From Epinephelus fuscoguttatus (Eukaryota > Chordata > Actinopteri > Perciformes > Serranidae), in assembly GCF_011397635.1 (NCBI RefSeq), contig NC_064773.1, positions 30,265,449 to 30,329,448 on the forward strand: DNA of 64,000 nt. The letters are read 5' to 3'. Positions 1 to 13,008 of the stretch are shown here, in pieces. How positions within the stretch are numbered: the stretch's first letter is position 1; each line of letters starts with the position of its first letter. A program made the position numbers and the translations under genes. Under the pieces are notes generated by a model. The model saw only the letters and a list, made by a program, of their open reading frames with translations. It had not been told where the DNA came from and ran no database searches.

Positions 1-734
1 GCAAGACGGATGCTGAGTCATCTGAATGCTTCCATCAAATCTGTGCACAACCAAACTCTGCACCGAACCTCCACCTCTACATTGGCACCACCATATAATC
101 ATGAACTAATCTTTTTTTATGTAATCAAATTAATAGTTGTTTGGAATCTTATCCTTGGCTAGTGTGCAAGTGTTTTATGTATATGGTTTTATGTAGTTAT
201 AGTTGTAATCCTTAATTGATTTGGTTGATACATCTTGGTCAGCTGCAACAGAAGAGTAGTGTATTTTTTACAGCACAACCAAGCAAAGTCACATTTTGAT
301 AAAGACGTCGGTCAAAAATAATTGCATCTGAGATCTGGTTTCATGCTGCAAAAAACAAACATAGTTTTCCCCTTTTTGTTCCATTATATGCAAAAATTTA
401 TAATGATTTACTGACAATAAAATTGTAAAAAATTATTCCCTAGGCTTTGGTAGGCGATCTGAATCTATTGCGGGAATGGCGGACTCTGCCACTAATTTGA
501 ATTACAAAAAAATCTTAATGATTATGACTTTGAAAGTTAAAGATATACTATGTATGGTTTTCCTTAAACAATGTATAGAAGTAATCCCTCGCAGTCATCA
601 CTTATGATGCAGTAGGAGTGTGTGGTGGTGTATGGGGTGAGGTGGGGGCTTTATAAAAAGGTAGTGGGGGGTCGATATAGTATAGAATCGCGATATTTTT
701 GTTGGGCAATATTGTATCATCACACAGTATCATC
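1..734. other. Gene-free stretch
   Basis: AT-rich non-coding DNA. I see no splice-flanked open frame with recognisable protein sequence and no structured RNA. The short open frame near 602-787 runs into the adjacent SINE tail and looks random. Confidence 0.5.
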
Positions 735-1144
735 TTATCGTAACTGCTTATCCTCTTGAGGGTCGTTTGGGGTCTGGAGCCTAGCAATCCACTATATTTA
801 AAGTATTATACTTATTAGTGGGTGCTGTCGGGTTTTTCTGCTTTGGGTCTGGAGCCTATTCCAACTGACAATGAGCGAAAGGTGGAGTACACCCTGGACA
901 GATCGCTAACACATAGAGACAAACAACCATTCACACTCACATTCACACTTACAGGCAATTTAGAGTCACCAATTAACCTGCATGTCTTTGGACTGTGGGA
1001 GGAAGCAGGAGTACCTGGAGAAAACCCACGCGACACGGGAAGAACATGTTAATTCCTCACAGAAGGGCTCCCCCTTGGGATCTAACCAGGAACCTTCTTG
1101 CTGTGAGGCGACAGTGCTAACCACTATACCACTGTGCCTCCCTA
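735..1144 (-). mobile_element. tRNA-derived SINE, copy 1
   Basis: On the minus strand the element begins near 1,144 with a tRNA-like head: an A-box-like segment (TGGTTAGCACTG), a clover-leaf-like stretch ending in AGCAAGAAGG, and a decayed B-box (GGTTAGATCC, where intact copies have GGTTCGATCC). It runs towards lower coordinates through a conserved body and ends near the ACTGCTTATCCTCTTGAGGG tail. At least three further copies lie in this window (4,531-4,855, 11,401-11,748 and a truncated one at 32,451-32,583). Short open frames on both strands inside it are shadows of the repeat. The family name is not assigned because no library search was possible. Confidence 0.8.
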
Positions 1145-2890
1145 TTATTAATACAACCATTACAAATTAAACTTTAGGTAGCCTACCTTAGCAATGTAAC
1201 CAATTGTTTTGTCAGTCCACTAGATTTTGCTGCTGTTGCAAAAAAAAAGGCTGAAGTGAGATGAACAGACAAAAAAACTGATGTTGACAAAGTTTCCCTT
1301 TGGGGACATAATTTACAGTTGAAAAATGTAATATATTGCAAATAAAGCAAGTAGATGCTATATAAATATGTGAATGACATCAACTGACAGGAAGTAAACA
1401 TAGACCCAAGCTGTTGCCTAGCAATGTAACTCCATTGAAACGACCTATAAAGAGAGAAAAAGGAGTGTTTCAGGCAGAGAGTATGAGAAAAATAATGTGA
1501 TTATTGAAGATTAAAGCATGTAAACATGTTCTAGTAGAAACCCGCGTACATAATAAGAGTATGTATCCAAACATGAGCATAATATGGGACCTTTAAATAA
1601 TTTTAAAGATAAGAAAGTCAATACATTTCGCTGCATTACGTTAGGGTCTTAAATGCAGAGTTAATCTCTTCTGATGTATTCTTTTGAACCAGTTTAGTCA
1701 TGTTTGCCTTTATTGACAACCACCTCACCTCACTCAACTGTTACAATTTGGATTTTCTTGGTTCCAGGAGCGAGCAAAGATTGTGATGAGCTGTAAACTC
1801 CAGGCTCAAAAAATAATCTTTGTAAATGCAAAAGTGACATTAATGCAAACAATTAACAATAAATAATAAAACAGCCAGTAGGTAGCACGAGCAGGAAGCA
1901 ACTTCTAACCTTGACAGTGTTAATGTCTTGTTCTACCCACTCAGCTACATTTAACACAAACCACCCACTCACATTTGGTCGGTCATATTTTAAGAGATTT
2001 CTTTTTCTATGAAACTCAAATCAAGGTCCTCCCACGTCACAGCCAAAGTATTAACCCACTGTATGTCTGAATAATCAGAGCGAGCTTTTGTTTGGAATTA
2101 CGTCATACACGCTTGAATCATTTTAAGGATATAGTCATAAATAGTGCTGGCATAGTTGGCTGCTTAACCGCGACTAAAAAAGGCCACCCACGTCAAGCCA
2201 TGAGGAACATCACTAAAAAGGAAACGCTTCAAAACATGCCAGTTATAGTTCATCAAGGGCTGTATGAAAGGAAACCAGTGGCATTGGAGCTACATTCGGA
2301 CAAAGTGGTTTTGTGCTTTATGCTTACACTTACACAAAGACACACTCACTCTTCTCTGCTTAATCAACATCAACCAAAACCCATTCCTCTACTCCACAGC
2401 TTCATCAAACCCATAAGGTTCTTATCTTTGAATCGTTTTGCTTGCTGTAGGGTACTTCATGTTAAGCTTACAGCTAAGATAAGCAAGGACAAAAAAATAG
2501 AGATGAAGACCTGCTTCAGCTGTACCTAAGCAACCAGCAGCACAAGCTGTTTCTCATTTCTGTTAGAAGAAGAAACACTCACTCATTACCCCAGCTAAAA
2601 AACATACAAAACTTTTCATTTGTCATGTACTCTTATACTTAATGTATCACAGCTTATTCCAAGTGCGATGTATAAAATGACTATATTGCAAACACTGAAT
2701 ATAAATTGTCACATTTTTTTAAAACACCGGCATGAGACTCACTCTGTAGTTTGGTTCTCTTGCCCTCTCCTATGGCTCTTTCCCTCTCACAGACACACAT
2801 AGACACCCACGCACACACACAAGAGCAATGCTTTATTAATGTTATATTATTTTACTTTATTATGACCTCACTTTATTTAACTTTATTGTA
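1145..2890. other. Gene-free stretch
   Basis: AT-rich DNA with short homopolymer runs. An open frame of 145 codons at 2,092-2,529 shows no recognisable domain, has low-complexity K/H/T composition and no convincing splice or promoter context, so I do not call it a gene. Confidence 0.45.
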
Positions 2891-4137
2891 GTCTCTATAT
2901 ACAGACTCTAAATTCAGTGAATGTAGAGTCTGTAGGCAAACCCCAGAGATCTTGCCTCCGGAAGAAGAGCGGAAGAGCGCTGGTTTCCGGTGCTAGGCTG
3001 TTTGTAGTCCGCGTGATATTGATCAATCACGTTTGAGTCGGCTGCAGTTGTTGCCAGGTTAAATGCTCCGTGCGGTGAACTAACGAGGCGGAACATAATT
3101 GGCGTCACTGCAAACTCTGAATCCATTGCAATGGTTCAGCATATTTACTTACATATAAACGGAAGTCGGAAACAGAAATTCGCCTCCTTCGCCCAAATCA
3201 AACCGGAATGCCAAAAAATCGAGGGTCTGCCCCCAGAGGCTGTATCAAAGATGGTGGATAAACCAAGACGGTCCACTGCGAGTCAGTTTCCTGTATCAGT
3301 GTCACGTGGGGTGCGCCCCCCCCCCCCCCACCCCTTTAGGAGACTACAGCAGGTCCTGAGTCCATTGACTTCAGTGGGAGAAATGAACGTGATTACAGAT
3401 TATGGCCGATTCTTTCGCCCCATAGTCACGGAAGCAAATATTGGACCCATTTATCACAAGCCACATATCTTCAGAACATTCCGACACCAAAATGGCAAAT
3501 TTCAGATGGACTAATCAGGAGAAAATTTACTTTGTTCAAGACCTGTCTCTGTCTCAACAACACACTCTTGCGAGATCTGGCAACAGATATTTCCTCTCTG
3601 GTGCTGAAATCAGTGCAGTTTCACTTCACCAAAGATACTGGATTAAAAAATATTTTTTCCGGGGGGGCTTTGAGTTTGAACGATGCTGCGCTTTAGCCAA
3701 TCACAATGGAGGGGGCGTGGCCGAGACATGAAGGTGTCCCCAGGAAATGTATACCTACAGAAACAGCAAGCTCCGCATCCATAGCGACCGCTCCACCCAA
3801 AACATCGTCTCGTCAACGTGAATTTTTTTTTTTTTTTTTTCCCAGCGGATGTCTGAGTTACAACATGATTGAGCTAACTGGAGCAGTTTCATGTCGTATC
3901 CGACAACGGGAGGCTTTTAACAGATGACGTCCTGATGTTAGCTAACTGTCCCTGTCAGCTGCAGCTACTGATGCTTCCTAGACATTGTGATTTCCCATAA
4001 CTGAATAAATACCACACATAGCAACACAAAACTGCTTTGCTAGCTCAATCATGTTGTAACTAAGATATCTGCTGGAAAAAATATTTTATTCACGGACCGT
4101 TTATGGAGTTATTACCTTATTTTTATACAGTCTATGG
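2891..4137. repeat. Dispersed repeat with internal hairpin
   Basis: This more GC-rich island contains an inverted repeat: a block at about 3,841-3,895 (with GTTACAACATGATTGAGCTA) recurs in reverse orientation at about 4,018-4,078 (TAGCTCAATCATGTTGTAAC), forming a hairpin about 235 bp across. A T16 run (3,824-3,840) and a C12 run (near 3,318) lie inside. The outer limits (GTCTCTATATACAGAC at the left, TATACAGTCTATGG at the right) are a guess from base composition and a weak terminal similarity. The open frames at 3,131-3,514 and 3,441-3,731 have no recognisable domain and probably belong to the repeat. Confidence 0.5.
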
Positions 4138-4530
4138 TTATTACAGACACCGCTAACGGCTAACGTTAACAGCTAATGATTAGCCCAGCTAATCTACGAT
4201 AACCATGTTATTAATTACAAAACGTGCACACAGAAATAGTAACGTTTGTTCAATCGTGTTTATAGACTTAACAAACATCAGATTATCTACACGGTGATAC
4301 AGTGACGTGAAAAATGTGATATATAGCTCAACTCTGCTGGTTTTCTACCCAAAGTATTTGTAAACAACACAGCGATTCCCTGGGGGCACAGCCAGAAGTG
4401 AAGGGTGTGAGCGATCGCCGAGGCCCCTGCACTTCAGTTTGTCGAAAAACTCCGGGCTGTGCCTCCAGAGGTAAAGGAAGAAAAAAAAAGTTTGTTTTTT
4501 CTTTTTTTTTTTTTACCAGATTGTCCATTT

Positions 4531-4855
4531 TCTAACTGCTTATCCTCTTGGGGGTCGTGGGGGGGCTGGACCTATCCCAGCTGACATTGGGCAAGAGGTC
4601 AGGTTGGTCAGATTGCCAGACTACTGCAGGGCTAACATGTAGAGACAGACAACCATTCACACTCACATTCATACTTACAGCCAGTTTAGTGTCACCAATT
4701 AACCTATCCCCAGTCTGCATGTCTTTGGACTGTGGGAGAAAGCTGGAGTACCCAGAGAAAACCCCGCACAGAAAGGCTCCCGCACCCAGGATCGAACCAG
4801 GAGTTCTCTTGCTGTGAGGCAACAGTGCTAACCACCACACCACTGTGCCGCCCTC
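4531..4855 (-). mobile_element. tRNA-derived SINE, copy 2
   Basis: Same family as the copy at 735-1,144. Read on the minus strand it starts with GGGCGGCACAGTGGTGTGGT near 4,855, has a good Pol III B-box (GGTTCGATCCTG) and ends in the GGGGGTCGTGGGGGG-type tail near 4,531. A T-rich block (4,496-4,515) lies just beyond the 3' end. Confidence 0.85.
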
Positions 4856-6594
4856 ATTTGGAATCATGTTCTCTAAAAATCACATAAATGTCAAATATGT
4901 CAGATGTTTACTCTATTTTAGCTGTGTTTCTGAGAGACATATACAAAGAGAAATATCTCACACTTAAGCTGCTAAATATTTGACCACTAGCATGTTGCTA
5001 ACTTCATCTAGAGTACAGTGGTTTATGAGGGCTTCTTTACTGAAAACATCTGCTGCTGGAAATTTGGTGGATGAGAGCTGTGAGAGTCAACCAACCACTT
5101 AAGTTGTGGGTCATGAAACAAAAAACAAACAAAAAAAAAAACTTATAAGACCCCAAAATGTTCTGTAGAGTTGAAAGAAAGTGGTGGTGGTGGTGCTGAT
5201 GATCATTTTCTGTGGATGTCCTTATTGGTGACAAAAATCACAGTCACACACATAGTTATGATTTTGAAATTAAAACCGATTGTAGCAGCTTTAAGATTAG
5301 TAACCAAAAACATCCTTGGTGTACTGACACGACATATTTTCTGTGATCTCCTTCCCACTTTTTATTATTAATAGAAAAACATCACCAATTTTCACTGAAG
5401 ACTGATGGCAGTTTTTTTTTCTTTGATGGCAACCCTGCCATACTGACCACAATGACCACATGAATTATTTCTAAATCAAATGTCTGACAAAGAAAGTAGA
5501 TGGACTACACACAATACTTTTTGGAGCATCTATCATTATTTCAGCTCATGTAATAAGTGCTTTCACTGTCAGAATAGATATGACATTAATATTTCCCTCT
5601 TCCTTCTATTTCTGGCCACTATGATTAATTTCATGCTCGGTTTGAAAGGATGGCACTTCATCGGAACTGAATGTGTGGATTTCTTGTCAGCCTTTGATCA
5701 ATTTCATGCTTCATTTGAAAAGACTGTCTCATCACTTGGGCTGCTGCATCACTACAATGCAAAATAGGAATATTTAAAAACATCTTTTCAGCGTCTTTCA
5801 TTTGTCTCGCATGTACAATGACCAACAACTCTTTTAATGACACAAGCATTTCTGAAAGGACTTTTTGATTTTGTTTTATAGCCACGCTGGTGGTGTTGCT
5901 TTACAGAGGGACAGCCATTGGTTTGACAGTCCAACACTTTAGTTCAGACTGAAATAAATCAAAAACTATCAAGCTCTCCTGGGGGAGATTAATAGTAATG
6001 AACTCGGTTGTTTGTATCTAAAGAATGAAAAAATGAGAGCCTGCACTGCAGTTCTGATGGGATATACTGGCAGCTTCATGAGCAAATTCCTGTCATTGTC
6101 CATTCATCTGCTGATTATTTTCTTGATTAAATGTTTGTCTTGAAATTGTTCAGAGATAGTGAAATGTGCCTATTATAGTGTCCTTGAACCCATAGTATAA
6201 ATTGTATGTTTGATCTGAAGCTAAAATTCTTTGAATGTTTTCATGCCAGACAAAGAAACTTAAACATGATGGATACAAGACAAATATTAAAGCAGGGGAC
6301 TTGCTCCCCCTTTGTTATGTGTATCCACCCACAAATATTGCATTTTGCATTTATGGTCTGCCACATGTTCATTTGCCAACTGTGTCACTGAGTTAGCACA
6401 TTTATATCCATGACCATTTTTTTGCAGATGCCAGAAGTGCCAAAAGGAGGCAAAAGGGACTACCTAAGAGAGGTTAGATATTTAAGATTCAATAAGGGAT
6501 CTGTTGGCTGCAGAGTTTAATGAATTCTAGTATTTTAATATATATCTTGGAACCAGATCTAAAATGGAACCAGCTATTGTATCAGGATAGGTTT
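4856..6594. other. Gene-free stretch
   Basis: AT-rich DNA without a supportable gene. At 6,428-6,472 a short open stretch is flanked by a good acceptor-like sequence (TTTTTTTGCAG) and a GTTAG donor-like sequence, encoding about 15 residues; alone this is not evidence of an exon. Confidence 0.4.
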
Positions 6595-6599
6595 ATGGA

Positions 6600-7640
6600 A
6601 GGTTCAGACTACACGATCTCAGCCAGATTATAGCCCGATGCAGCATTTTAGGGTGTCAGCTCAGATCGAGTGTCATACAGGATAATCCATCATTTCATCT
6701 TGTGCAGTGTGTCATAGACAACAACCGACGTCACGTCTGGGACGCCTCATGACATCCCGACAGAAAGTCTAGCATGTTTGATATTCGCATTGTCTTCCAT
6801 GACTTCTCCCGTCACAGCCGTTACTTTGACCTGTAGAAACACTGAGCAAACTGTACGGCAACAACATCCCAGCTTTTTTGATATTTCCTCTAGGGATGTT
6901 ACCACAACAGGGTAAAGAGGGAAAAATGCTGGCATGAAACAGCAGAGTCACTTTATCCACCTGGTGAGTACTGCCATTAGCATCAACCTAGCAAAGAATA
7001 TTATTTCTTCATAATGGAGGATATAAATGAATGAAATTCATTTACTCACCACAACTGCAGAGGGTACCAGCTTCATTTGAAACAGACTACATTAGAAACA
7101 AACTGTTTTTTATTATTCCATCTGTATTTTTCTACTTTTACTTTTAATCCGCTCCCGTTTTCGCTGTTAGCGTTAATGCATTGCAACGTCATTTCGAACT
7201 CAGCACTTCCTGTATCCGTTTAAAATTAAAAACCCCTTATGATTTTGGTTGAAAGAATCCTTTCATTTTCTAAAAAAAAGCTTTTATTGTACATTTGCAG
7301 GAACTCTTTTTGGAGGATTCAGTGACTTGCATAGTTTGCATGTGGTAGGCCGACTTCAAACTTCTCCTGCTATCTAGTGGTGCTTTTTTACGTTACTGCA
7401 ATAACACTTTGACTGGGACATGAACAGCCATAATGACTTAAAAAATAGTAATGATAAAAAAAAAAAAGGACAAGAATAATCCGATGACACCGTTTATGTT
7501 GTGAAAGACGACCAGGGTACATGTCTGACAGGTCTGTCGGCTAAGTCACAGCACAATTTTGTGACTTCACAATCACCCAATCTGACATAGTGACTGTTGG
7601 AACAGACAAAATGGTTGTGTAGTCGGAGCCCAGTGCTGGG
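6600..7640. mobile_element. Non-autonomous TIR DNA transposon, copy A
   Basis: The ends carry short terminal inverted repeats: CAGACTACACGAT at the left against GTTGTGTAGTCGG at the right (reverse complement CCGACTACACAAC). The body is clearly related to the element at 12,050-13,008: shared blocks include the region around CCGACGTCACGTC, the GTTACCACA...GGTAAA block and the CACCACAACTGCAGAGG block. No transposase frame is present. The superfamily is uncertain; the length and ends could fit hAT or PIF/Harbinger. Confidence 0.65.
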
Positions 7641-7860
7641 TCTCAATTTTAGGCCAGGCCAGTGCATTACGATCATTTAGATCACATCTACTTCCTTTTA
7701 TCTCTGTTACCATTTACAGTGAAAAGCACCGACAACAAGTTCATGAGCTAACATTGCAACTCTGTCAACAGTTAACCATTAATCGTTGAACCAGCATGAA
7801 TATTTTTGACCAGTTATGCATGTTGGTCTGTTGGTTAATTTTGCTACTCTTCAGTTAACT

Positions 7861-9030
7861 GCACTGTACACCACCTGGGTTGGGTGGGATCTAGCTAGCA
7901 GGGCTGCCCATTCGACATTACCGCTAGTAACACTGTCTCAACCCGACAGCTTTGTTGTGGAAACATTGTGCCCAACCTCCTGTCTCCCTACAGGTCGACC
8001 CGCAGAGTTAGCAGCTCAGTTTCCTGCTCAGCACAGGAACTTTTATCATTTACCCGGGATTTGGAAAACCTTGGCGCATTTCCTCCGAAATTACGCGAGT
8101 AAACCCCAAACTTTCCCTGAAATAAGTACCTACAGTAGTAGGGGGGTAGGACTTTTCAGATTACCTGGAATTCTTGAGGGGCGGGGCTGTGTGCTGAAGA
8201 ATGCTGATTGGTGGAAAACACACTTGCAGCGTTCCGCACTTCTGTGTCAGTGTGTCTGCAAACTTTATTTCATTTCTACAGGCTACACAAAGCTTCACTT
8301 TGTGTTTTGATTAAGGATGGGTACGAAAACCCGGTACTATATTTGCCCCGGGGCTAAATTACCAAAACTGTAGTATAAGCGCTAACGGTATCAGTTCTTT
8401 TGTGCCGGTGCTGATCTCCTCCACATACACACACACACACCTACATGACACGGTAACCGGTGAACAGCCGAGCGGCCATGGTGGAAACAAAGTGAAGACA
8501 ACACGAAAATGACTGGAGAGTTGGTGGCAGCTACACTCGTTACTGAGTGAAATTAAGAGACTAACTTAGTTTGACACTTATCTTAAAATACTTTTAAACT
8601 TAGCTGCTGGTTGTGACAAACAGCCCCAACTCTCTACACCAGCACGTAACCAGCCAAGCTCAAGAACTTTGAGGTGCGGTGGAAACGCAAACCACGCAGA
8701 TTACCAGGAATTCTTTTACCCAGGCAAATAAATTCCTGGTGATAAAAGTTCCTGGAAATGTTGGTGGAAAAGGGGCTTATGTAATCTCTGTTGGTACCAT
8801 TAGCAGTGTCAGCATTGTATAGTTGTGCTAACGTAGTTACCAATGCTTAAGGGGTTTTAAGACTCAAAATAAAGCTGCTTACTTACTGGGGCAACCTGGG
8901 TAAGACTGGAGGGTGGCCACCACGTTTCCGCAGCAACACTTCCTGCTGCCAGTACAGCGTTACCAGTGAAAATCGTTGAATGAGCAGTTCTGCTATCTAG
9001 TTCCCACCCGACCCAGGTGGTGCAAAGTGG
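7861..9030. repeat. Nested foldback (inverted-repeat) element
   Basis: The outer arms are about 80 bp: the left arm at 7,861-7,945 contains CACCACCTGGGTTGGGTGGG and the right arm at 8,945-9,030 contains its diverged complement CCCACCCGACCCAGGTGGTG. A second, weaker inverted repeat lies inside, sharing CAGGAACTTTTATCA at about 8,033 and its complement at about 8,740, plus TACCTGGAATTC near 8,164 against GATTACCAGGAATTC near 8,700. An open frame of 164 codons (7,816-8,310) falls in the arms and is explained by the repeat. No transposase is seen. Confidence 0.65.
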
Positions 9031-11400
9031 AGTGCGCCAAGGCTAGCTAACCAGCGGGGGCTGGAGGGCAGGCAGTGGGCACTACATTTCCCATGTTAAT
9101 GCAGCTAGCCGGTTGTCTGTCAGCAAAGCCAACAAAAAATAAAATAAAAGTCAAGCATTTACATCACAAAACATTTAAATTTCACCACCTCTAAATGGAT
9201 AGCACTTTATAATGCAGCACTAAAGCTAACTGAGTCAATGGAGTGCAGGGCTTAAAGAAAATGTCTTTTATGTTTTTATTTTTTATTGACTAATTAGTTA
9301 CTGGTTAATGGGTGTTGACTATCAAAAAAAATCAACAGAAACTGACATCCCTAATTGCAACAAATGGAAAACTTTGATGTGGTGCAAAATGTTCCTCAAT
9401 AACAATAAGAGTCTTGGGACTAAAGTGACATCATCCCCAGAGCTGACATACTTTGTGAACGTGAGCCATTGTCTCTTTTCTCCTTCCAACTGGGTCACCT
9501 TTGTTTCGGTGAAAGTGATGAGTCACCACCTGTTCTCAATAGTCCTGTGATGATGTTATCTAACTCACCTTTACTGCTGTTCTTCTGTCTGCTTGCAGTA
9601 GCTCTGAGAAGACATGTTACTGTGAGAGAAAGACACATTGAAAATTACAACCTCTCTCTGCTGGAGCGTGGATCTGTTGTCTAATTGTGGTGGTGGCGTT
9701 CTTTCCTCTCTGTCAACGTCTCCAAGATTAGCTCTGATGGGTCAGCAGGGGTGCACCGACAAACTTAGATTGCATTTTACTTCTGCTCGTGTGATCGTTA
9801 CAGGAAGGAAAGAGTCTTTGAACAGCTCCCTTTGATTTCCTGCTTTGTGACATACCAGGCATTGAGCTGTTCATCCATGACACAGCTCGATGATTTGTGG
9901 ACAGATCTCAAAGAGCAGATGCTCAAAGAGATGCGGTGTCTGTCAAAATAATGCTAATCTTCTGCACACACACACAAAAAAAACACCCGTCCACAACCTC
10001 TCTGAATGCTGACATCATGCAGCACCTCCCTTCCCGTCTAAAGATACAAGTCTTTCAACCCTGGTCCTGTTTGATCCAATGGAAATAAGAAACAGCGTGT
10101 TGTATCCAGGCAACAAGTTCGTTGCCAGGTGACAGATACAGAGGTCCTGAGACCAGAGACTGCGTGCAACAATTCCACATGAATAAGACAAGGCAGAACA
10201 TCAGTCACCTCCTGCAACTCACACATTTCTTTGATAATCCTGCTTTGATCGCCTTTACCATTAAAGCAAACAATACACATCTGTTAGTCACCATATGAAC
10301 TGTGACCTCCGGTCTTCATCATCTGTTACAAATGCAATAAACCCAGCAGGTGAGCAGATGAAGTGACTGTAAAACTCAATTGCCGGAAACTGATCTCCGC
10401 ACCTTTTACAAACCTTAATCAGCTTGCCTAATTGCCGCATGGAATCATGATGTGTACACACTGGTGGCTTATCAGAGAAGACATATCCGCCAGCAAATAT
10501 GAAAACAGCCATAAGTGGTGGGATTATTAGATGTGTTTCTGCCAGAACGCTGGGCCTTTTATGTGGCAGCCATGAGCTGAGATAATGATCATTTCCAAGG
10601 CGCTTCAGCTGACAAATCCACCATCACCATTAAAGGCTTTCATTCTCGCCTGGAGCTGTATGGGGCAACTGTATACTCTTACTTTGATTTAGATGCAGCA
10701 GCTCTAACGGGGGGCATTTGTTTACTGAGGTCTGTTTAGCTCGAGTAAAAACTCAGATTTGTAAAGCAAATATTGGATGGCAAACTGTATGCTAGTTTAC
10801 TGTTCCTGGTGTACATGGAACATTAAAGCTGCACTTACCAATAATTTTGTATTGAAAAAAGAATCACATAACTACACACATAAGTATGTGTAACGTGAAA
10901 TGTACCAAGTAATGATTATCACCTGACTTAACCTACGTTTTCAGCTTCTTTTAACTCAATCTTTTGTTTTTTACTCTGCTTTCATCAGCACTGTTTTAAG
11001 CTTTAAAAACAAGCCCTGATAAGCCCACTGCATACTACCTGCTCAGCACCAAAGAAAAAAAAAAAGATAATGTTAGCTACTAGCTGGTGAAGACAGTAAA
11101 CATTTAGCAGCCTAAATCCCAGATTCTGGGGCATTGGTTGAGAGCAAAACAGAGCTAAAAAGAGAGTGAATATTAGACTTCATCAGGTCACTAGAGGCGT
11201 GACTCCAAAGAATGCTAATAGATTGGTGACGGAGTCCTTAAACCCAGAAATTAATTAACATTTTAGCACTCCTGGTTCCCCTGTCTGGAAGTTAGTGAAT
11301 TTTTTGAATGGCTTTTTGGTTGGATGCTTGACATAAGGTCTGTGGTTATCACAAGCTTAAGAAACTTTCACATTATGTTCTATGAAACAAAAGTATGTCA
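9031..11400. other. Gene-free stretch
   Basis: No gene can be supported. Two minus-strand open frames (10,038-10,280 and 10,288-10,512) lie side by side and have ordinary amino-acid composition, but neither shows a domain I recognise, and no splice signals link them into a longer product. A possible TTAA-flanked half-element begins near 10,828 (TTAAAGCTGCACTTACC), resembling the ends of the foldback family at 15,129 and 25,524. Confidence 0.4.
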
Positions 11401-11748
11401 GTAAATATTCCTCTTGAGGGTCGCGGGGGGGCTGGAGCCTATCCCAGCTGACATTGGGCAAGAGGCAGGGTACACCCTGGACAGGTGGCCAGACTATCAC
11501 AGGGCTGACACATAGAGACAGACAACCATTCACGCTCACATTCACACCTATGGACAATTTAGAGTTATCAATTAACCTATCCCCAATCTGTATGTCTTTG
11601 GAAGGAAGCCAGAGTACCTGGAGAGAACCCACGCTGACACAGGGAGAACATGCAAACTCTGCACAGAGGGGCTCCCACACCCGGGATCGAACCGGCAACC
11701 CTCTTGCTGTGAGGCAACAGTGCTAACCACCATACCACCGTGCCGCCC
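11401..11748 (-). mobile_element. tRNA-derived SINE, copy 3
   Basis: Best-preserved copy of the family. On the minus strand it begins GGGCGGCACGGTGGTATGGT at about 11,748, with an A-box-like stretch (TGGTTAGCACTG) and a consensus Pol III B-box (GGTTCGATCCC) followed by the shared body. It ends near 11,401 in the GAGGGTCGCGGGGGGGCTGG-type tail. Confidence 0.88.
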
Positions 11749-12049
11749 GAGTAAATATTTCACTTGTGAATTTTAAAGCCTTTGCATATCTTAAAAAGGC
11801 GGTTGCTAACAAATGGCTAAATGAGACTACAGAACACAGCTTTACAGCCTTATTGTGGTGGCGATGTTAAGTCATCTGACTGTGGTGTAGTTTGTGTATA
11901 GCCAAGCATTAGCTTTTTACTTATGGTGACTGTATTTACGCCTCAAACATCATAAAGGTTCTGTTCATTTGTGAAGATTATCTGGCTGAACACAGTGTCA
12001 TAAGCATTTGTCACAGAGCTTATTTTTTGCAATAATCCAAAGTCCACTA

Positions 12050-13008
12050 CAGTACACACTACATGATATCAACCTGATTCTAGCCCGACGCAACGACATA
12101 CAGTGTCGGCATAGATCGTAATTGACAATGAGTGTTGTCAGCAACAATTCATCGTTTCATCTCGTGTAGTGTGTCATAGTTAATGACAACCGACGCCACG
12201 TCTTGGATGCCTCACGACGTTCCAACAGAAAGTGTAACATTTCTGATTGTTTTTTTTTGTCGGCCACAACTGCTCCCACCACAGCCGTCACTCTGACCAA
12301 TAGGAACACAGGGTGATCTGCTGCCGTAGACCACTGTACGTCATCAACACCCCAGCCTTTTTAATATTTTCTCTAGGAATGTTACCACACAGAGTAAAAA
12401 GGGAAGAATGATGGTGTGAAACAGCAGAGGCAATTTAGCATCCTGCTGAGTACTGTCATTAGCATCAAGCTAGCAGACAATGTTATTTCTTCATAATGGA
12501 GATGGACATAAAGTAGGAAAATTAAAAAATAGTGGCGGAGCTTTTACTTACCACAACTGCAGAGGCTACCGGCTTCATGTGAAATAGACTATATACTAAA
12601 CAGTCGGTTATTTATTATTCCCTTCATTTTCTAAATAGGCTTTTATTGTGAAATATTTGCAGGAACTTGTAGTGGATTCAGTGACTTTTATGTTTACCTA
12701 CAGTACTTTAAATGAAGCTCCTGCCATCTGGTGCCGCTTTTTAACATTACTACAACAACATTTCGGCTGGCACATGAACAGACACAGCGACTAAAATAAT
12801 AGTAAGAGTAATAAAAACAGGACAAGAATAACCCAATGACATCACGCACGTTGTGAAAGATGACCAGAGATAATTGGTGTGAACCATTGTGTAGTGTGTC
12901 ATTTCTGTCTGCCAAGTCACGGCACTATTTTATGACTCCACAATCGTGTAATGTGACATCGTGACTTTCAGAACGGACAAAAAAGTCGTGTAGTGTGTAC
13001 CAGGCATA
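12050..13008. mobile_element. Non-autonomous TIR DNA transposon, copy B
   Basis: Bounded by clear terminal inverted repeats: GTACACACTACATGAT at about 12,053 and GTCGTGTAGTGTGTAC at about 12,985-13,000 (reverse complement GTACACACTACACGAC, 13 of 16 identical). The interior is related to copy A at 6,600-7,640 in the same orientation. No transposase frame survives, so it is a non-autonomous member mobilised in trans. Confidence 0.75.

Noticed and set aside
2092..2529. 145-codon open frame
   Set aside because: No recognisable domain, biased composition and no splice or promoter context; at this AT content such frames arise by chance.
6428..6472. Possible 45-bp coding exon with good acceptor and donor-like borders
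   Set aside because: No neighbouring exon in phase and no recognisable peptide; isolated splice-like signals are common.
7816..8310. 164-codon open frame
   Set aside because: It overlaps the arms of a foldback element and shows no protein family resemblance.
10038..10512. Two adjacent minus-strand frames of 80 and 74 codons
   Set aside because: They look more protein-like than most, but no domain is recognised and no junction joins them.
11687..11748. tRNA gene suggested by A- and B-box motifs
   Set aside because: The motif sits at the head of a repeated SINE with conserved non-tRNA body; no proper clover leaf was traced.
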